Source: Streptomyces tendae (GTDB taxonomy: Bacteria > Actinomycetota > Actinomycetes > Streptomycetales > Streptomycetaceae). Taken from it: DNA of 64,000 nucleotides. The DNA is taken from positions 6,014,001-6,078,000 of the forward strand of contig NZ_CP043959.1 in NCBI RefSeq assembly GCF_008632955.1, written 5' to 3'. Positions within the stretch are counted from its first letter, which is position 1. Every line of letters starts with the position of its first letter. Shown in pieces: positions 39,306 through 47,286 of this stretch. The position numbers were made by a program, and so were the translations under genes. A model generated the notes under the pieces. That model ran no database searches. It saw only the letters and a program-made list of their open reading frames with translations, and was not told where the DNA came from.

Positions 39306-40613
39306 ATGAGTGCGGAGAGCCCCGCGGGTGCGGACACCGGGGCGGGTCCCGCGCGGGAGCGCTGGAACCGGTTGTTCCAGGGGCTGCAGAAGATGGGGCG
39401 GAGTCTGCAGCTGCCGATCGCGGTGCTGCCGGCGGCGGGGATCCTCAACCGGCTGGGGCAGCCGGACGTGTTCGGGGACGACGGTCTGGGCTGGACGAAC
39501 GTCTCGAAGGTGATGGCGGGTGCGGGCGGGGCGCTGCTGGACGGTTCGCTGGGGCTGCCGCTGCTGTTCTGTGTGGGTGTGGCCATCGGGATGGCGAAGA
39601 AGGCGGACGGGTCGACGGCGCTGGCGGCGGTGGTGGGGTTCCTCGTCTACTTCAATGTGCTGCGGCAGTTCCCGAAGGACTGTCCGGAGGGGTCGGAGGC
39701 GGTTCCGAACATCGGCTGTCAGCTGGCGGACGGGACGGTGACGGCGTTCGACTTCCAGAATCCGGGGGTGTTCGGCGGCATCGTCATCGGGCTGACGGCG
39801 GCGTATCTGTGGCAGCGGTTCCACCGGACGAAGCTGGTGGACTGGCTGGGCTTCTTCAACGGGCGCCGGCTGGTGCCGATCATCACGGCGTTCGCGGCGA
39901 TCGTGTTCGCGGCGCTGTGTCTGTGGGTGTGGCCGCCGATCGGTGACGCGCTGGAGAGTTTCAGCGACTGGATGACGGGGCTGGGCGCGTGGGGTGCGGG
40001 TGTGTTCGGTGTGGCGAACCGGGCGTTGCTGGTGATCGGGCTGCATCAGTTCCTGAACGTGCCCATCTGGTTCCAGTTCGGGTCGTACACGAAGCCGGAC
40101 GGCACGGTGGTGCACGGTGACATCAACATGTTCCTGGCTGGTGATCCGGACGCGGGGCAGTTCCTGTCGGGGTTCTTCCCGATCATGATGTTCGCGTTGC
40201 CGGCGGCGGCGCTGGCGATCGCGCACTGTGCGAGGCCGAGCCGGCGCAAGGAGATCGGCGGGCTGATGCTGTCGGTGGCGCTGACGTCGTTCGTGACGGG
40301 CATCACGGAGCCGATCGAGTACTCGTTCCTGTTCATCGCGCCGGCGTTGTACGCGGTGCACGCGGTGCTGACGGGTGTGTCGATGGCGGTGACGTGGGGT
40401 CTCGGGGTGCACGACGGGTTCAGCTTCTCGGCAGGGCTGATCGACTACGTCATCAACTGGAATCTGGCGACGAAGCCGTGGCTGATCATTCCGATCGGTC
40501 TGGTGTTCGCGGCCGTGTATTACGTGGTGTTCCGTTTCGCGATCACGCGGTTCGATCTGAAGACTCCGGGGCGGGAGCCGGAGGAGGAGGTGGAGGACGC
40601 GACGCGGCGTTGA
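39306..40613 (+). CDS. nagE1: PTS enzyme IIC, GlcNAc-type permease (NagE1-like)
   Basis: A 435-residue integral membrane EIIC component of the glucose/GlcNAc PTS family. It starts with an Ala/Gly-rich leader, then RLFQGLQKMGRSLQLPIAVL. The EIIC signature ITEPIEYSFLFIAPALYAVH is present, together with GFFPIMMFALPAAALAI. The IIB domain is not fused; it is supplied by NagF. AAGGGG lies before the ATG. It is about 60% like the following nagE2 by eye. DasR control is indicated by the upstream dre. A T-rich terminator follows. Confidence 0.93.
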   Translation: MSAESPAGADTGAGPARERWNRLFQGLQKMGRSLQLPIAVLPAAGILNRLGQPDVFGDDGLGWTNVSKVMAGAGGALLDGSLGLPLLFCVGVAIGMAKKADGSTALAAVVGFLVYFNVLRQFPKDCPEGSEAVPNIGCQLADGTVTAFDFQNPGVFGGIVIGLTAAYLWQRFHRTKLVDWLGFFNGRRLVPIITAFAAIVFAALCLWVWPPIGDALESFSDWMTGLGAWGAGVFGVANRALLVIGLHQFLNVPIWFQFGSYTKPDGTVVHGDINMFLAGDPDAGQFLSGFFPIMMFALPAAALAIAHCARPSRRKEIGGLMLSVALTSFVTGITEPIEYSFLFIAPALYAVHAVLTGVSMAVTWGLGVHDGFSFSAGLIDYVINWNLATKPWLIIPIGLVFAAVYYVVFRFAITRFDLKTPGREPEEEVEDATRR

Positions 40614-40638
40614 TCTCCTAGGCTTGAGGTGGCTGTCG

Positions 40639-40671
40639 AAGCCCTCGGAATCTTGAGTTCCGGGGGCTTTT
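40639..40671 (+). terminator. Intrinsic terminator after nagE1
   Basis: AAGCCCTCGGAA (40639-40650) pairs with TTCCGGGGGCTT (40658-40669), followed by TTTT. Confidence 0.75.
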
Positions 40672-40776
40672 CGGTGTGCCTGCGGAGGGTGTCGTCCGAC
40701 TGTTTCGTGCGGGCACGGTGCGTAGTGCCGTGGTCGCAGTTTCGCGGGTTCCTTACGTGGCCTTCATCGTGCTACA

Positions 40777-40808
40777 ACAGGTCTACACCAGTAGTGGTGT
40801 AGACCACC
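40777..40808. promoter_or_regulatory. Two abutting dre sites upstream of nagE2
   Basis: ACAGGTCTACACCAGT (40777-40792) is followed without a gap by AGTGGTGTAGACCACC (40793-40808). Both resemble the DasR consensus. They end 15 bp before the nagE2 start, so binding would block transcription or initiation. Confidence 0.85.
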
Positions 40809-40823
40809 ACCGATGGAGGAAGT

Positions 40824-42074
40824 ATGAGCACCGCCACCGACTCGGCGGCCCCCGCAAAGAAGCGGGGATCCGGCCTGTTCCAGGGCCTGCAGAAGATCGG
40901 CCGCAGCCTGCAGCTCCCGATCGCCGTGCTCCCGGCGGCGGGCATCCTGCTGCGTCTGGGCCAGCCGGACGTGTTCGGCGCGGACGGTCTGGGCTGGGAC
41001 AAGGTCGCGGCCGTCTTCGCCACCGCTGGTGGCGCGATCTTCGACAACCTGCCGATGCTGTTCTGCATCGGTGTGGCCATCGGCTTCGCCAAGAAGGCCG
41101 ACGGCTCGACCGCCCTCGCCGCGCTCGTCGGCTTCCTGGTCTACAGCAACGTCCTGAAGGCCTTCCCGGTCACCGAGGCCAAGGTGCAGGACGGCGCGGA
41201 CATAGCCGCGACCTACAACAACCCCGGTGTCCTCGGCGGCATCCTCATGGGTCTGCTGGCCGCGGTGCTGTGGCAGCGCTACCACCGCAAGCAGCTGGTG
41301 GACTGGCTCGGCTTCTTCAACGGCCGCCGGCTCGTCCCGATCATCATGGCGTTCGTCGGCACGCTCATGGGTGTCTTCTTCGGCCTGGTCTGGGAGCCGA
41401 TCGGCGAGGTCATCTCCGACGCGGGTGAGTGGATCACCGGTCTCGGTGCGGCGGGCGCGGGTCTGTTCGGTCTGATCAACCGCGCGCTGATCCCCATCGG
41501 CATGCACCAGTTCGTGAACACCGTCTCCTGGTTCCAGATCGGTGACTTCACCAACGCCGCCGGCGAGGTCGTCCACGGTGACCTGAACCGGTTCTTCGCC
41601 GGTGACCCGGACGCCGGTCTGTTCATGTCGGGCTTCTTCCCCATCATGATGTTCGGTCTGCCGGCCGCCGCGATCGCGATCGCGCACGCCGCCCGTCCCG
41701 AGCGCCGCAAGGCCGTGATGGGCATGATGGTCTCGCTCGCGCTGACCTCGTTCGTGACCGGTGTGACCGAGCCGATCGAGTTCGCGTTCATGTTCATCGC
41801 GCCGCTGCTGTACGTGATCCACGCGGTGCTCACGGCCCTGTCGATGGCGATCACCTGGGCGCTGGGTGTGCACGCCGGCTTCACCTTCTCGGCGGGCTTC
41901 ATCGACTACGCGCTCAACTGGAACCTGGCGACCAAGCCATGGCTGATCATCCCGATCGGCCTGGTGTTCGCGGTGATCTACTACGTGGTCTTCCGCTTCG
42001 CCATCGTCAAGTTCAACCTCACCACCCCGGGCCGTGAGCCCGAGGAGGAGGTCGAGGACCTCACCAAGGCGTAG
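40824..42074 (+). CDS. nagE2: PTS enzyme IIC for N-acetylglucosamine
   Basis: A 416-residue EIIC permease, the main GlcNAc importer in S. coelicolor. Core motifs are LFQGLQKIGRSLQLPIAVLP, GFFPIMMFGLPAAAIAI and VTEPIEFAFMFIAPLLYVI. Its codon use is even more C/G-ending than nagE1, suggesting high expression. GGAGGAAGT stands directly before the ATG. It is controlled by two abutting dre sites and has its own terminator. Confidence 0.94.
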   Translation: MSTATDSAAPAKKRGSGLFQGLQKIGRSLQLPIAVLPAAGILLRLGQPDVFGADGLGWDKVAAVFATAGGAIFDNLPMLFCIGVAIGFAKKADGSTALAALVGFLVYSNVLKAFPVTEAKVQDGADIAATYNNPGVLGGILMGLLAAVLWQRYHRKQLVDWLGFFNGRRLVPIIMAFVGTLMGVFFGLVWEPIGEVISDAGEWITGLGAAGAGLFGLINRALIPIGMHQFVNTVSWFQIGDFTNAAGEVVHGDLNRFFAGDPDAGLFMSGFFPIMMFGLPAAAIAIAHAARPERRKAVMGMMVSLALTSFVTGVTEPIEFAFMFIAPLLYVIHAVLTALSMAITWALGVHAGFTFSAGFIDYALNWNLATKPWLIIPIGLVFAVIYYVVFRFAIVKFNLTTPGREPEEEVEDLTKA

Positions 42075-42091
42075 GCCCTCCCCCGCTCGAC

Positions 42092-42130
42092 GCGAAGGCC
42101 CCGGAACCGAGTCGGTTCCGGGGCCTTCGC
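42092..42130. terminator. Strong hairpin between nagE2 and the MBL-fold gene
   Basis: Perfect 17-bp arms (42092-42108, 42114-42130) with a 5-nt loop. It can serve both convergent genes. Confidence 0.8.
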
Positions 42131-42163
42131 CGTGCCGCGAGGGGCCTTCGCCCTGCCGCGGCC

Positions 42164-42916
42164 TCAGATCTCGTACGTCGCCCCCGGCGCCGCCAGGCCC
42201 ACCGGCCCGTCGTACACCGCGCGGGCGTCGGTGAGGTTGACCTGCGGGTCGGTCCACGGGGCGATGTGGGTGAGGATCAGCCGGCGGGCGCGTGCCCGGG
42301 CCGCCGTCTCGCCCGCCTCGCGGCCGTTGAGGTGCAGGTCGGGGATGTTCTCCTTGCCGTACGTGAAGGCGGCCTCGCACAGGAAGAGGTCGGCGTCGCG
42401 GGCGAGGTCGTCGAGCGCGGGGCTGACGCCCGTGTCGCCGGAGTAGGTCAGGGTCCTCCCGCCGTGCTCGATGCGGATGCCGTACGCCTCGACCGGGTGC
42501 GCGACGCGCTCGGTGTGCACGAGGAACGGGCCGATCTCGAACGTGGACGGCTTGACCGTGTGGAAGTCGAAGACCTCGCTCATGGAGGAGGCCGAGGGGG
42601 TGTCGGCGTAAGCGGTCGTCAGCCGGTGCTCGGTGCCTTCGGGACCGTAGACCGGCAGCGGGGCGCAACGGCCGCCGTCGTGCCGGTAGTAGCGCGCCAC
42701 GAAGTAGGCGCACATGTCGATGCAGTGGTCGGCGTGCAGGTGGCTGAGGAAGATCGCGTCGAGGTCGTAGAGACCGCAGTGGCGCTGCAGCTCGCCCAGG
42801 GCGCCGTTGCCCATGTCGAGGAGCAGCCGGAAGCCGTCGGCCTCGACGAGGTAGCTCGAGCAGGCCGATTCCGCGGACGGGAACGACCCCGAGCAGCCGA
42901 CGACGGTGAGCTTCAT
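42164..42916 (-). CDS. MBL-fold metallohydrolase (RNase Z-like)
   Basis: A 250-residue metallo-beta-lactamase-fold hydrolase. The metal site is LSHLHADHCIDM (HxHxDH), with later ligands in 'VAHPVEAYG', YSGDTG and 'LTHIAPWTD'. It starts MKLTVVGCSGSFPS, typical of the cyclic-nucleotide phosphodiesterase/RNase Z-like group. The substrate is unknown. The gene is conserved next to nagE2 and cysM in Streptomyces as I remember. Confidence 0.9.
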   Translation of the reverse strand: MKLTVVGCSGSFPSAESACSSYLVEADGFRLLLDMGNGALGELQRHCGLYDLDAIFLSHLHADHCIDMCAYFVARYYRHDGGRCAPLPVYGPEGTEHRLTTAYADTPSASSMSEVFDFHTVKPSTFEIGPFLVHTERVAHPVEAYGIRIEHGGRTLTYSGDTGVSPALDDLARDADLFLCEAAFTYGKENIPDLHLNGREAGETAARARARRLILTHIAPWTDPQVNLTDARAVYDGPVGLAAPGATYEI

Positions 42917-43106
42917 GAAGCAGAAACCTCCGCTGGCGGGTATGGGGAGACGGGGGTCGTGCGGTTTGTCGAGCGTAAGGCGCAAAACCTGCGGTCGCTC
43001 CTCCACCAGGCGCCGTTGTGGGCGAACTCACCTGCGCTGTCACCGGTTCGGCTGGAAGGGGCGCGTGTGGGGGCGGGAAGGGGCGCGCGGCACCCGCTCG
43101 CGCCGG

Positions 43107-43112
43107 TACGGT
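43107..43112 (+). promoter_or_regulatory. -10 box TACGGT, leaderless start for the small membrane protein
   Basis: TACGGT ends 6 nt before the ATG at 43119 with no Shine-Dalgarno sequence. Confidence 0.4.
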
Positions 43113-43118
43113 CTGGGC

Positions 43119-43253
43119 ATGAACACGGCCTGGTGGCTCGCGCTCGCCGCGGTGGTCCTGCTCGCCCTGGTCACCGCCCTGGTCGACGGCTGGGGCAGAG
43201 GCCACCGGCCGCGCAGGAACCGCCGCCCGAAACGCGACGGTGAACCGGAGTGA
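43119..43253 (+). CDS. 44-residue single-span membrane protein
   Basis: MNTAWWLALAAVVLLALVTA forms one transmembrane helix, followed by a basic cytoplasmic tail rich in Arg (RGHRPRRNRRPKRDG). No family is recognised, but the clear helix-plus-basic-tail design, the -10 box 6 nt upstream and the terminator 20 bp downstream support a real gene. Function unknown. Confidence 0.65.
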   Translation: MNTAWWLALAAVVLLALVTALVDGWGRGHRPRRNRRPKRDGEPE

Positions 43254-43273
43254 CGGCCCGCGGAAACGCTTGA

Positions 43274-43299
43274 GGGGCCGGGGTTGTCTCCCCGGCCCC
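43274..43299. terminator. Hairpin between the small membrane protein gene and cysM
   Basis: GGGGCCGGGG (43274-43283) pairs with CCCCGGCCCC (43290-43299), between convergent genes. Confidence 0.65.
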
Positions 43300-43324
43300 C
43301 GGCCCCCGCGTCATCCGCGTCGGG

Positions 43325-44275
43325 CTACGCCCAGAGCTGGCCCTGGAGGGTCGCGATGGCTTCCTCCGTCGTCGTGGCCGTGTAGACACCCGTCGAGAGG
43401 TACTTCCAGCCGCCGTCGGCGACGACGAAGACCACGTCGGCGGACTCGCCGGCCTTCTGCGCCTTCTTCGCGACGCCGATCGCGGCGTGCAGTGCGGCGC
43501 CGGTGGAGACGCCGGCGAAGATGCCCTCCTGCTGCAGGAGTTCGCGGGTGCGGGTGACCGCGTCGGCGGAGCCGACGGAGAAACGGGTGGTCAGCACGGA
43601 CGCGTCGTACAGCTCGGGCACGAAGCCCTCGTCGAGGTTGCGCAGGCCGTACACCAGGTCGTCGTAGCGCGGTTCGGCGGCGACGATCTTCACGTCGGGC
43701 TTGTTCTCGCGCAGGTACCGGCCGACGCCCATGAGCGTGCCGGTGGTGCCGAGGCCCGCCACGAAGTGGGTGACGGAGGGGAGGTCGGCCAGGATCTCGG
43801 GGCCGGTGGTCGCGTAGTGGGCGCCCGCGTTGTCCGGGTTGCCGTACTGGTAGAGCATCACCCAGTCCGGGTGCTCGGCGGAGAGCTCCTTGGCGACGCG
43901 CACGGCGGTGTTGGAACCGCCCGCGGCCGGGGAGGGGATGATCTCGGCGCCCCACATGCCGAGCAGGTCGCGCCGCTCCTGCGAGGTGTTCTCGGGCATC
44001 ACGCAGACCATGCGGTAGCCCTTGAGCTTGGCGGCCATGGCCAGCGAGATGCCGGTGTTGCCGGAGGTCGGCTCCAGGATGGTGCAGCCCGGGGTGAGAC
44101 GGCCGTCCTTCTCCGCCTGCTCGATCATGTGCAGGGCGGGACGGTCCTTGATCGAACCGGTGGGGTTGCGGTCCTCCAGCTTGGCCCAGATGCGGACGTC
44201 GGCGGACGGCGACAGCCGCGGCAGGCGCACCAGAGGGGTGTTGCCCACCGCGGCCAGCGGGGAGTCGTACCGCAT
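43325..44275 (-). CDS. cysM: Cysteine synthase CysM (carrier-protein dependent)
   Basis: A 316-residue PLP enzyme of the O-acetyl/phosphoserine sulfhydrylase family. It starts MRYDSPLAAVGNTPLVRLP. The PLP lysine is in NPTGSIKDRPA, the phosphate loop and substrate loop are EPTSGNTGISLA and GLGTTGTLMG. Directly upstream lies the sulfur carrier gene cysO, so this is the CysM type that uses thiocarboxylated CysO as sulfur donor, as in Mycobacterium tuberculosis. Only 5 bp separate the cysO stop and the cysM start, indicating coupling. Confidence 0.95.
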   Translation of the reverse strand: MRYDSPLAAVGNTPLVRLPRLSPSADVRIWAKLEDRNPTGSIKDRPALHMIEQAEKDGRLTPGCTILEPTSGNTGISLAMAAKLKGYRMVCVMPENTSQERRDLLGMWGAEIIPSPAAGGSNTAVRVAKELSAEHPDWVMLYQYGNPDNAGAHYATTGPEILADLPSVTHFVAGLGTTGTLMGVGRYLRENKPDVKIVAAEPRYDDLVYGLRNLDEGFVPELYDASVLTTRFSVGSADAVTRTRELLQQEGIFAGVSTGAALHAAIGVAKKAQKAGESADVVFVVADGGWKYLSTGVYTATTTEEAIATLQGQLWA

Positions 44276-44280
44276 GCGGA

Positions 44281-44559
44281 TCAGGCCATACCGCCGGCGA
44301 CGGCCGGCAGGATCGTCACGTTGTCGCCGTCGCTCAGCTTGGTGGTGATGCCGTCGAGGAAGCGGACGTCCTCGTCGTTGAGGTAGACGTTGACGAAGCG
44401 GCGCAGCTGGCCGTCGTCCACGATGCGGGCCTGGATGCCCGTGTGCCGGGTCTCGAGGTCGGCGAAGAGCTCGGCGAGGGTGTCCCCGTTGCCCTCCACG
44501 GCCTTCTGACCGTCGGTGTACTGGCGGAGGATGGTGGGGATGCGGACCTCGATGGCCAT
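44281..44559 (-). CDS. cysO: Sulfur carrier protein CysO (MoaD/ThiS fold)
   Basis: A 92-residue ubiquitin-like protein. The beta-grasp core has AIEVRIPTILRQYTDGQ, VNVYLNDEDVRFLDGI and TKLSDGDNVTILPAVAGG. The sequence ends GGMA, not GG, so the last two residues must be removed before the C-terminal Gly can be thiocarboxylated. The JAMM protease gene mec lies just upstream and could do this or release cysteine from CysO-Cys. CAGGAG lies several bases before the ATG. Confidence 0.94.
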   Translation of the reverse strand: MAIEVRIPTILRQYTDGQKAVEGNGDTLAELFADLETRHTGIQARIVDDGQLRRFVNVYLNDEDVRFLDGITTKLSDGDNVTILPAVAGGMA

Positions 44560-44648
44560 GGCTGAGGGCTCCTGTCGGAAGGTGTCGTGGGTTCTTCAAA
44601 GGCGCACGGCGGCGCCGCGGCTCACGGCCGTACGGCGGCGGCGGAACG

Positions 44649-44744
44649 TCAACAGATGGCGCTGTTCAGCCTGCACAGGTCGACGTGGAGCCGCGCCACG
44701 AGCAGTGCGCCCGGCGCCTTGTCGCCCACGTCGAAGAGAACCAT
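44649..44744 (-). CDS. 31-residue cysteine leader peptide
   Basis: MVLFDVGDKAPGALLVARLH is followed by VDLCRLNSAIC and a stop. The block R-x-H-V-D-L-C-R with a C-terminal Cys is the conserved 'putative leader peptide' found before sulfur genes in Streptomyces. With Cys at 24 and 31 it fits ribosome-mediated attenuation that senses cysteine supply for cysO-cysM. TACGAT ends 6 nt before the ATG, giving a leaderless transcript, as described for cysteine attenuators in mycobacteria. A 90-bp leader separates it from cysO. Confidence 0.8.
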   Translation of the reverse strand: MVLFDVGDKAPGALLVARLHVDLCRLNSAIC

Positions 44745-44750
44745 GCACTC

Positions 44751-44756
44751 ATCGTA
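44751..44756 (-). promoter_or_regulatory. -10 box TACGAT of the cysO-cysM operon
   Basis: On the minus strand TACGAT ends 6 nt before the ATG of the leader peptide, so the transcript probably starts at that ATG. Confidence 0.55.
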
Positions 44757-44823
44757 TCGATTCCCTGTCCGGGATCCGGAGTGTGATCCCACATCCCGGA
44801 CGTCGACCATCCGCGATGCGGGA

Positions 44824-45246
44824 TCAGTACGCGTCGACGACCCGTACCTCCTCCTCGGTGACCTCACCGTCCAGGATGCGGAAGGAGCGGAACTGGAACT
44901 CGCCTGCGCCGTCGGTGTCGGCGGTGGAGACCAGCACGTAGTGGGCGCCGGGCTCGTTGGCGTAGGAGATGTCGGTGCGGGAGGGGTAGGCCTCGGTCGC
45001 GGTGTGCGAGTGGTAGATGACCACCGGCTCCTCGTCGCGGTCGCCCATCTCCCGGTACAGCTTCAGCAGGTCCTGGGAGTCGAACTCGTAGAACGTGGGC
45101 GAGCGGGCCGCGTTCAGCATGGGGATGAAACGCTCGGGGCGGCCGGAGCCCACCGGGCCCGCCACCACGCCGCACGCCTCGTCGGGGTGGTCCTCACGGG
45201 AGTGGGCGACGATCTGGTCGTACAGGGCCTGGGTGATGGTCAGCAT
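44824..45246 (-). CDS. mec: JAMM-type CysO-cysteine peptidase Mec
   Basis: A 140-residue zinc metalloprotease of the JAMM/MPN+ family. The metal motif is HSHTATEAYPSRTD (H-x-H-x7-S-x2-D) with a Glu in HPDEACGVV. Mec cleaves cysteine from the CysO-cysteine adduct made by CysM, and related proteins trim the tails of such carriers. TATCCT ends 7 nt before the ATG. A terminator hairpin of the upstream permease lies only 19 bp from the start, so its promoter must be tightly packed in that gap. Confidence 0.93.
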   Translation of the reverse strand: MLTITQALYDQIVAHSREDHPDEACGVVAGPVGSGRPERFIPMLNAARSPTFYEFDSQDLLKLYREMGDRDEEPVVIYHSHTATEAYPSRTDISYANEPGAHYVLVSTADTDGAGEFQFRSFRILDGEVTEEEVRVVDAY

Positions 45247-45253
45247 GAGGCTC

Positions 45254-45259
45254 AGGATA
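45254..45259 (-). promoter_or_regulatory. -10 box TATCCT, leaderless start for mec
   Basis: On the minus strand TATCCT ends 7 nt before the mec ATG; the -35 region would fall inside the adjoining terminator hairpin. Confidence 0.4.
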
Positions 45260-45265
45260 AGCAGA

Positions 45266-45304
45266 CGGGCCGTTCCGTACCGAGGGGTGGTACGGAACGG
45301 CCCG
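45266..45304 (-). terminator. Hairpin terminator after the amino-acid permease
   Basis: Perfect 16-bp arms (45266-45281, 45289-45304) with a 7-nt loop, between the permease stop and mec. Confidence 0.75.
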
Positions 45305-45380
45305 GATGCCGGACGCCTTGAGCGGATGGCGGCGGGGAACGCCACGAGTGCTCCCCGTGCGCCGGCGTCCTTCGGGGTGG

Positions 45381-46799
45381 TCAGCCGACCTTTTCGAACC
45401 GGTCCTCGTCGCGGTCCGCGATCGCCGGGTTGCCCTTCTTGAGCACGGTCCAGCCGATGCCGAGGGCGACGGCCCAGCCGGCCGCGACGTACAGGCAGAC
45501 CCGGGCGTCCTGGTCCGCCGCGATCATGACGGTCACGCCGATCAGGAAGGCCAGGGCGACCCAGCTGAACGTCGCTCCGCCGGGGGCGGGGAAGGACGAG
45601 GCGCGCAGCCGTCCGGCGTCGACCGCCCGGCGGTAGCGGATGTGGCTGACGAGGATCATCATCCAGGTCCAGATGCCGGCCGCGGTGGCGACGGAGGTGA
45701 CGTAGGTGAACGCCTTCTCGGGGACGACGTAGTTGAGGATCACTCCGATGCCCATGAGGGCCACGGAGACGGCGATGCCGACGGCGGGCGTCTTGCGGGC
45801 GTTGAGCCGGGCGAAGGCCTTGGGGGCCTCGTTGTTGGCGGCCAGCCCGCGCAGCATCCGGCCGGTGGAGTACATGCCGGAGTTGCAGGACGACAGGGCC
45901 GCGGTGAGCACCACGAAGTTGACGATGCCGGCGGCGAGGGGGATGCCGATCTTGCCGAAGGCGTGCACGAAGGGGCTCTCGCCGGCGGAGAACTCGGTCC
46001 ACTTGACGACGGAGAGGATCACCAGCAGGGCGCCGACGTAGAAGACGATGATGCGCCAGGGCAGGGTGTTGATGGCCTTGGGCAGGGTCTTCTCGGGGTT
46101 CTCGGACTCGCCGGCGGTGACGCCGACCAGCTCGACGGCGAGGTAGGCGAACATGACGCCCTGGAGGGTCATCAGGCTGGAGCCGATGCCGTTGGGAAAG
46201 AACCCGTCGTGCGACCAGAGGTTGGAGACGGCGGCCGTGTCACCGGCGTCGGAGAAGCCGAGGGTGAGCACGCCGAGACCGATGACGATCATGCCGATGA
46301 TGGCCGTGACCTTCACCATCGAGAACCAGAACTCGACCTCGCCGAAGATCTTCACGGAGATCAGGTTCACGCCGAAGAGCACCACGAGGAACACCAGGGC
46401 GCTGACCCACTGGGGGATCTCGGGAAACCAGAAGTGGATGTAGATGGCGGCGGCCGTCAGCTCGGCCATGCCGGTGACCACCCACATCAGCCAGTACGTC
46501 CAGCCGGTGACGAAGCCGAAGAACGGGCCGAGGAACTCCCGGGCGTACTCGGCGAAGGAGCCGGAGACGGGCCGGTACAGGAGCAGTTCGCCCAGGGCCC
46601 GCATGATGAAGAAGATGACCACGCCCGCGAGGGCGTACATGAGGATGATGCTGGGCCCGGCCTTGGCGATGTTCGCCCCGGCACCCATGAAGAGGCCGAC
46701 GCCGATGGCGCCGCCGATGGCGATCATCTGGACCTGGCGGCTGCCGAGTCCTCGCTCGTACCCCTCTTCAGGGGCCTCGGTGACCTTCGCAGAGGTCAT
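45381..46799 (-). CDS. Amino-acid permease (APC family, AAT type)
   Basis: A 472-residue, 12-helix transporter. The N-terminus ERGLGSRQVQMIAIGGAIGV and 'GLFMGAGANIAKAGPSIILMY' are the classic amino-acid permease signature; 'SGSFAEYAREFLGPFFGF' and 'AYLAVELVGVTAGESENPEKTLP' follow. It resembles the GabP/AnsP/proline-type permeases. Two starts are possible; ATG 46799 has AAAGG ten bases upstream. The 487-bp region upstream is relatively AT-rich and carries its promoter. The substrate is unknown. Confidence 0.93.
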   Translation of the reverse strand: MTSAKVTEAPEEGYERGLGSRQVQMIAIGGAIGVGLFMGAGANIAKAGPSIILMYALAGVVIFFIMRALGELLLYRPVSGSFAEYAREFLGPFFGFVTGWTYWLMWVVTGMAELTAAAIYIHFWFPEIPQWVSALVFLVVLFGVNLISVKIFGEVEFWFSMVKVTAIIGMIVIGLGVLTLGFSDAGDTAAVSNLWSHDGFFPNGIGSSLMTLQGVMFAYLAVELVGVTAGESENPEKTLPKAINTLPWRIIVFYVGALLVILSVVKWTEFSAGESPFVHAFGKIGIPLAAGIVNFVVLTAALSSCNSGMYSTGRMLRGLAANNEAPKAFARLNARKTPAVGIAVSVALMGIGVILNYVVPEKAFTYVTSVATAAGIWTWMMILVSHIRYRRAVDAGRLRASSFPAPGGATFSWVALAFLIGVTVMIAADQDARVCLYVAAGWAVALGIGWTVLKKGNPAIADRDEDRFEKVG

Positions 46800-47286
46800 G
46801 TGTCGTGCGCCTTTCTCCATGCCGACCCGGGCCGGTACGTCGGCCGCGGATCGGGTCTCGATCCCCCCGGACTGATGGAGCTGAGCGGACGTGCGACGCC
46901 CGCTCGTGCCTGGCCGGCGGTGACCGGCTCGGTGGCGCACCCGGCCGAACGTTCGGGTGGCGTTCGCCGGGCGGTCGTGAAGGTCTATCACGGTCACCGT
47001 CGTGGTCGTCGACCCATGGTGTGACGCGCGACACAAATAAAAGGGGACAAACGCGACCTGAAAACGAAAAGACGGTCCACCGTTTGACGGGATCGTTATC
47101 TGGATTTGAGAGCCCGTTGAGCGAACAGCTGTACACAAGGTGCAGGTGGAACGAAAAACGGAAGGGTTCCGTCCACACGGAGTGACGATGTGGACGGAAC
47201 CCTTCCGGTTCAGCCGGCCTCCGCGGGCGCGAGCGGAGAGGGGGCCGGACGGATGCCCAGAGGGGACCGGGCGGACGAGAAGGCCG
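46800..47286. other. Intergenic region upstream of the amino-acid permease
   Basis: Contains a terminator (47159-47207) for the DUF2017 gene and a long, comparatively AT-rich stretch around 47030-47110 (AAATAAAAGG, GAAAACGAAAAG) likely to be the permease promoter/leader. No gene or clear operator is seen. Confidence 0.5.
47159..47207 (-). terminator. Intrinsic terminator after DUF2017
   Basis: Perfect 19-bp arms (47159-47177 and 47189-47207) with an 11-nt loop. On the minus strand GTTTTTCG follows, a U-tract. Confidence 0.85.

Noticed and set aside
40764..43205. 813-codon minus-strand open frame opposite nagE2 and the MBL gene.
   Set aside because: Shadow of real genes; no recognised domain, and it crosses two terminators and the dre sites.
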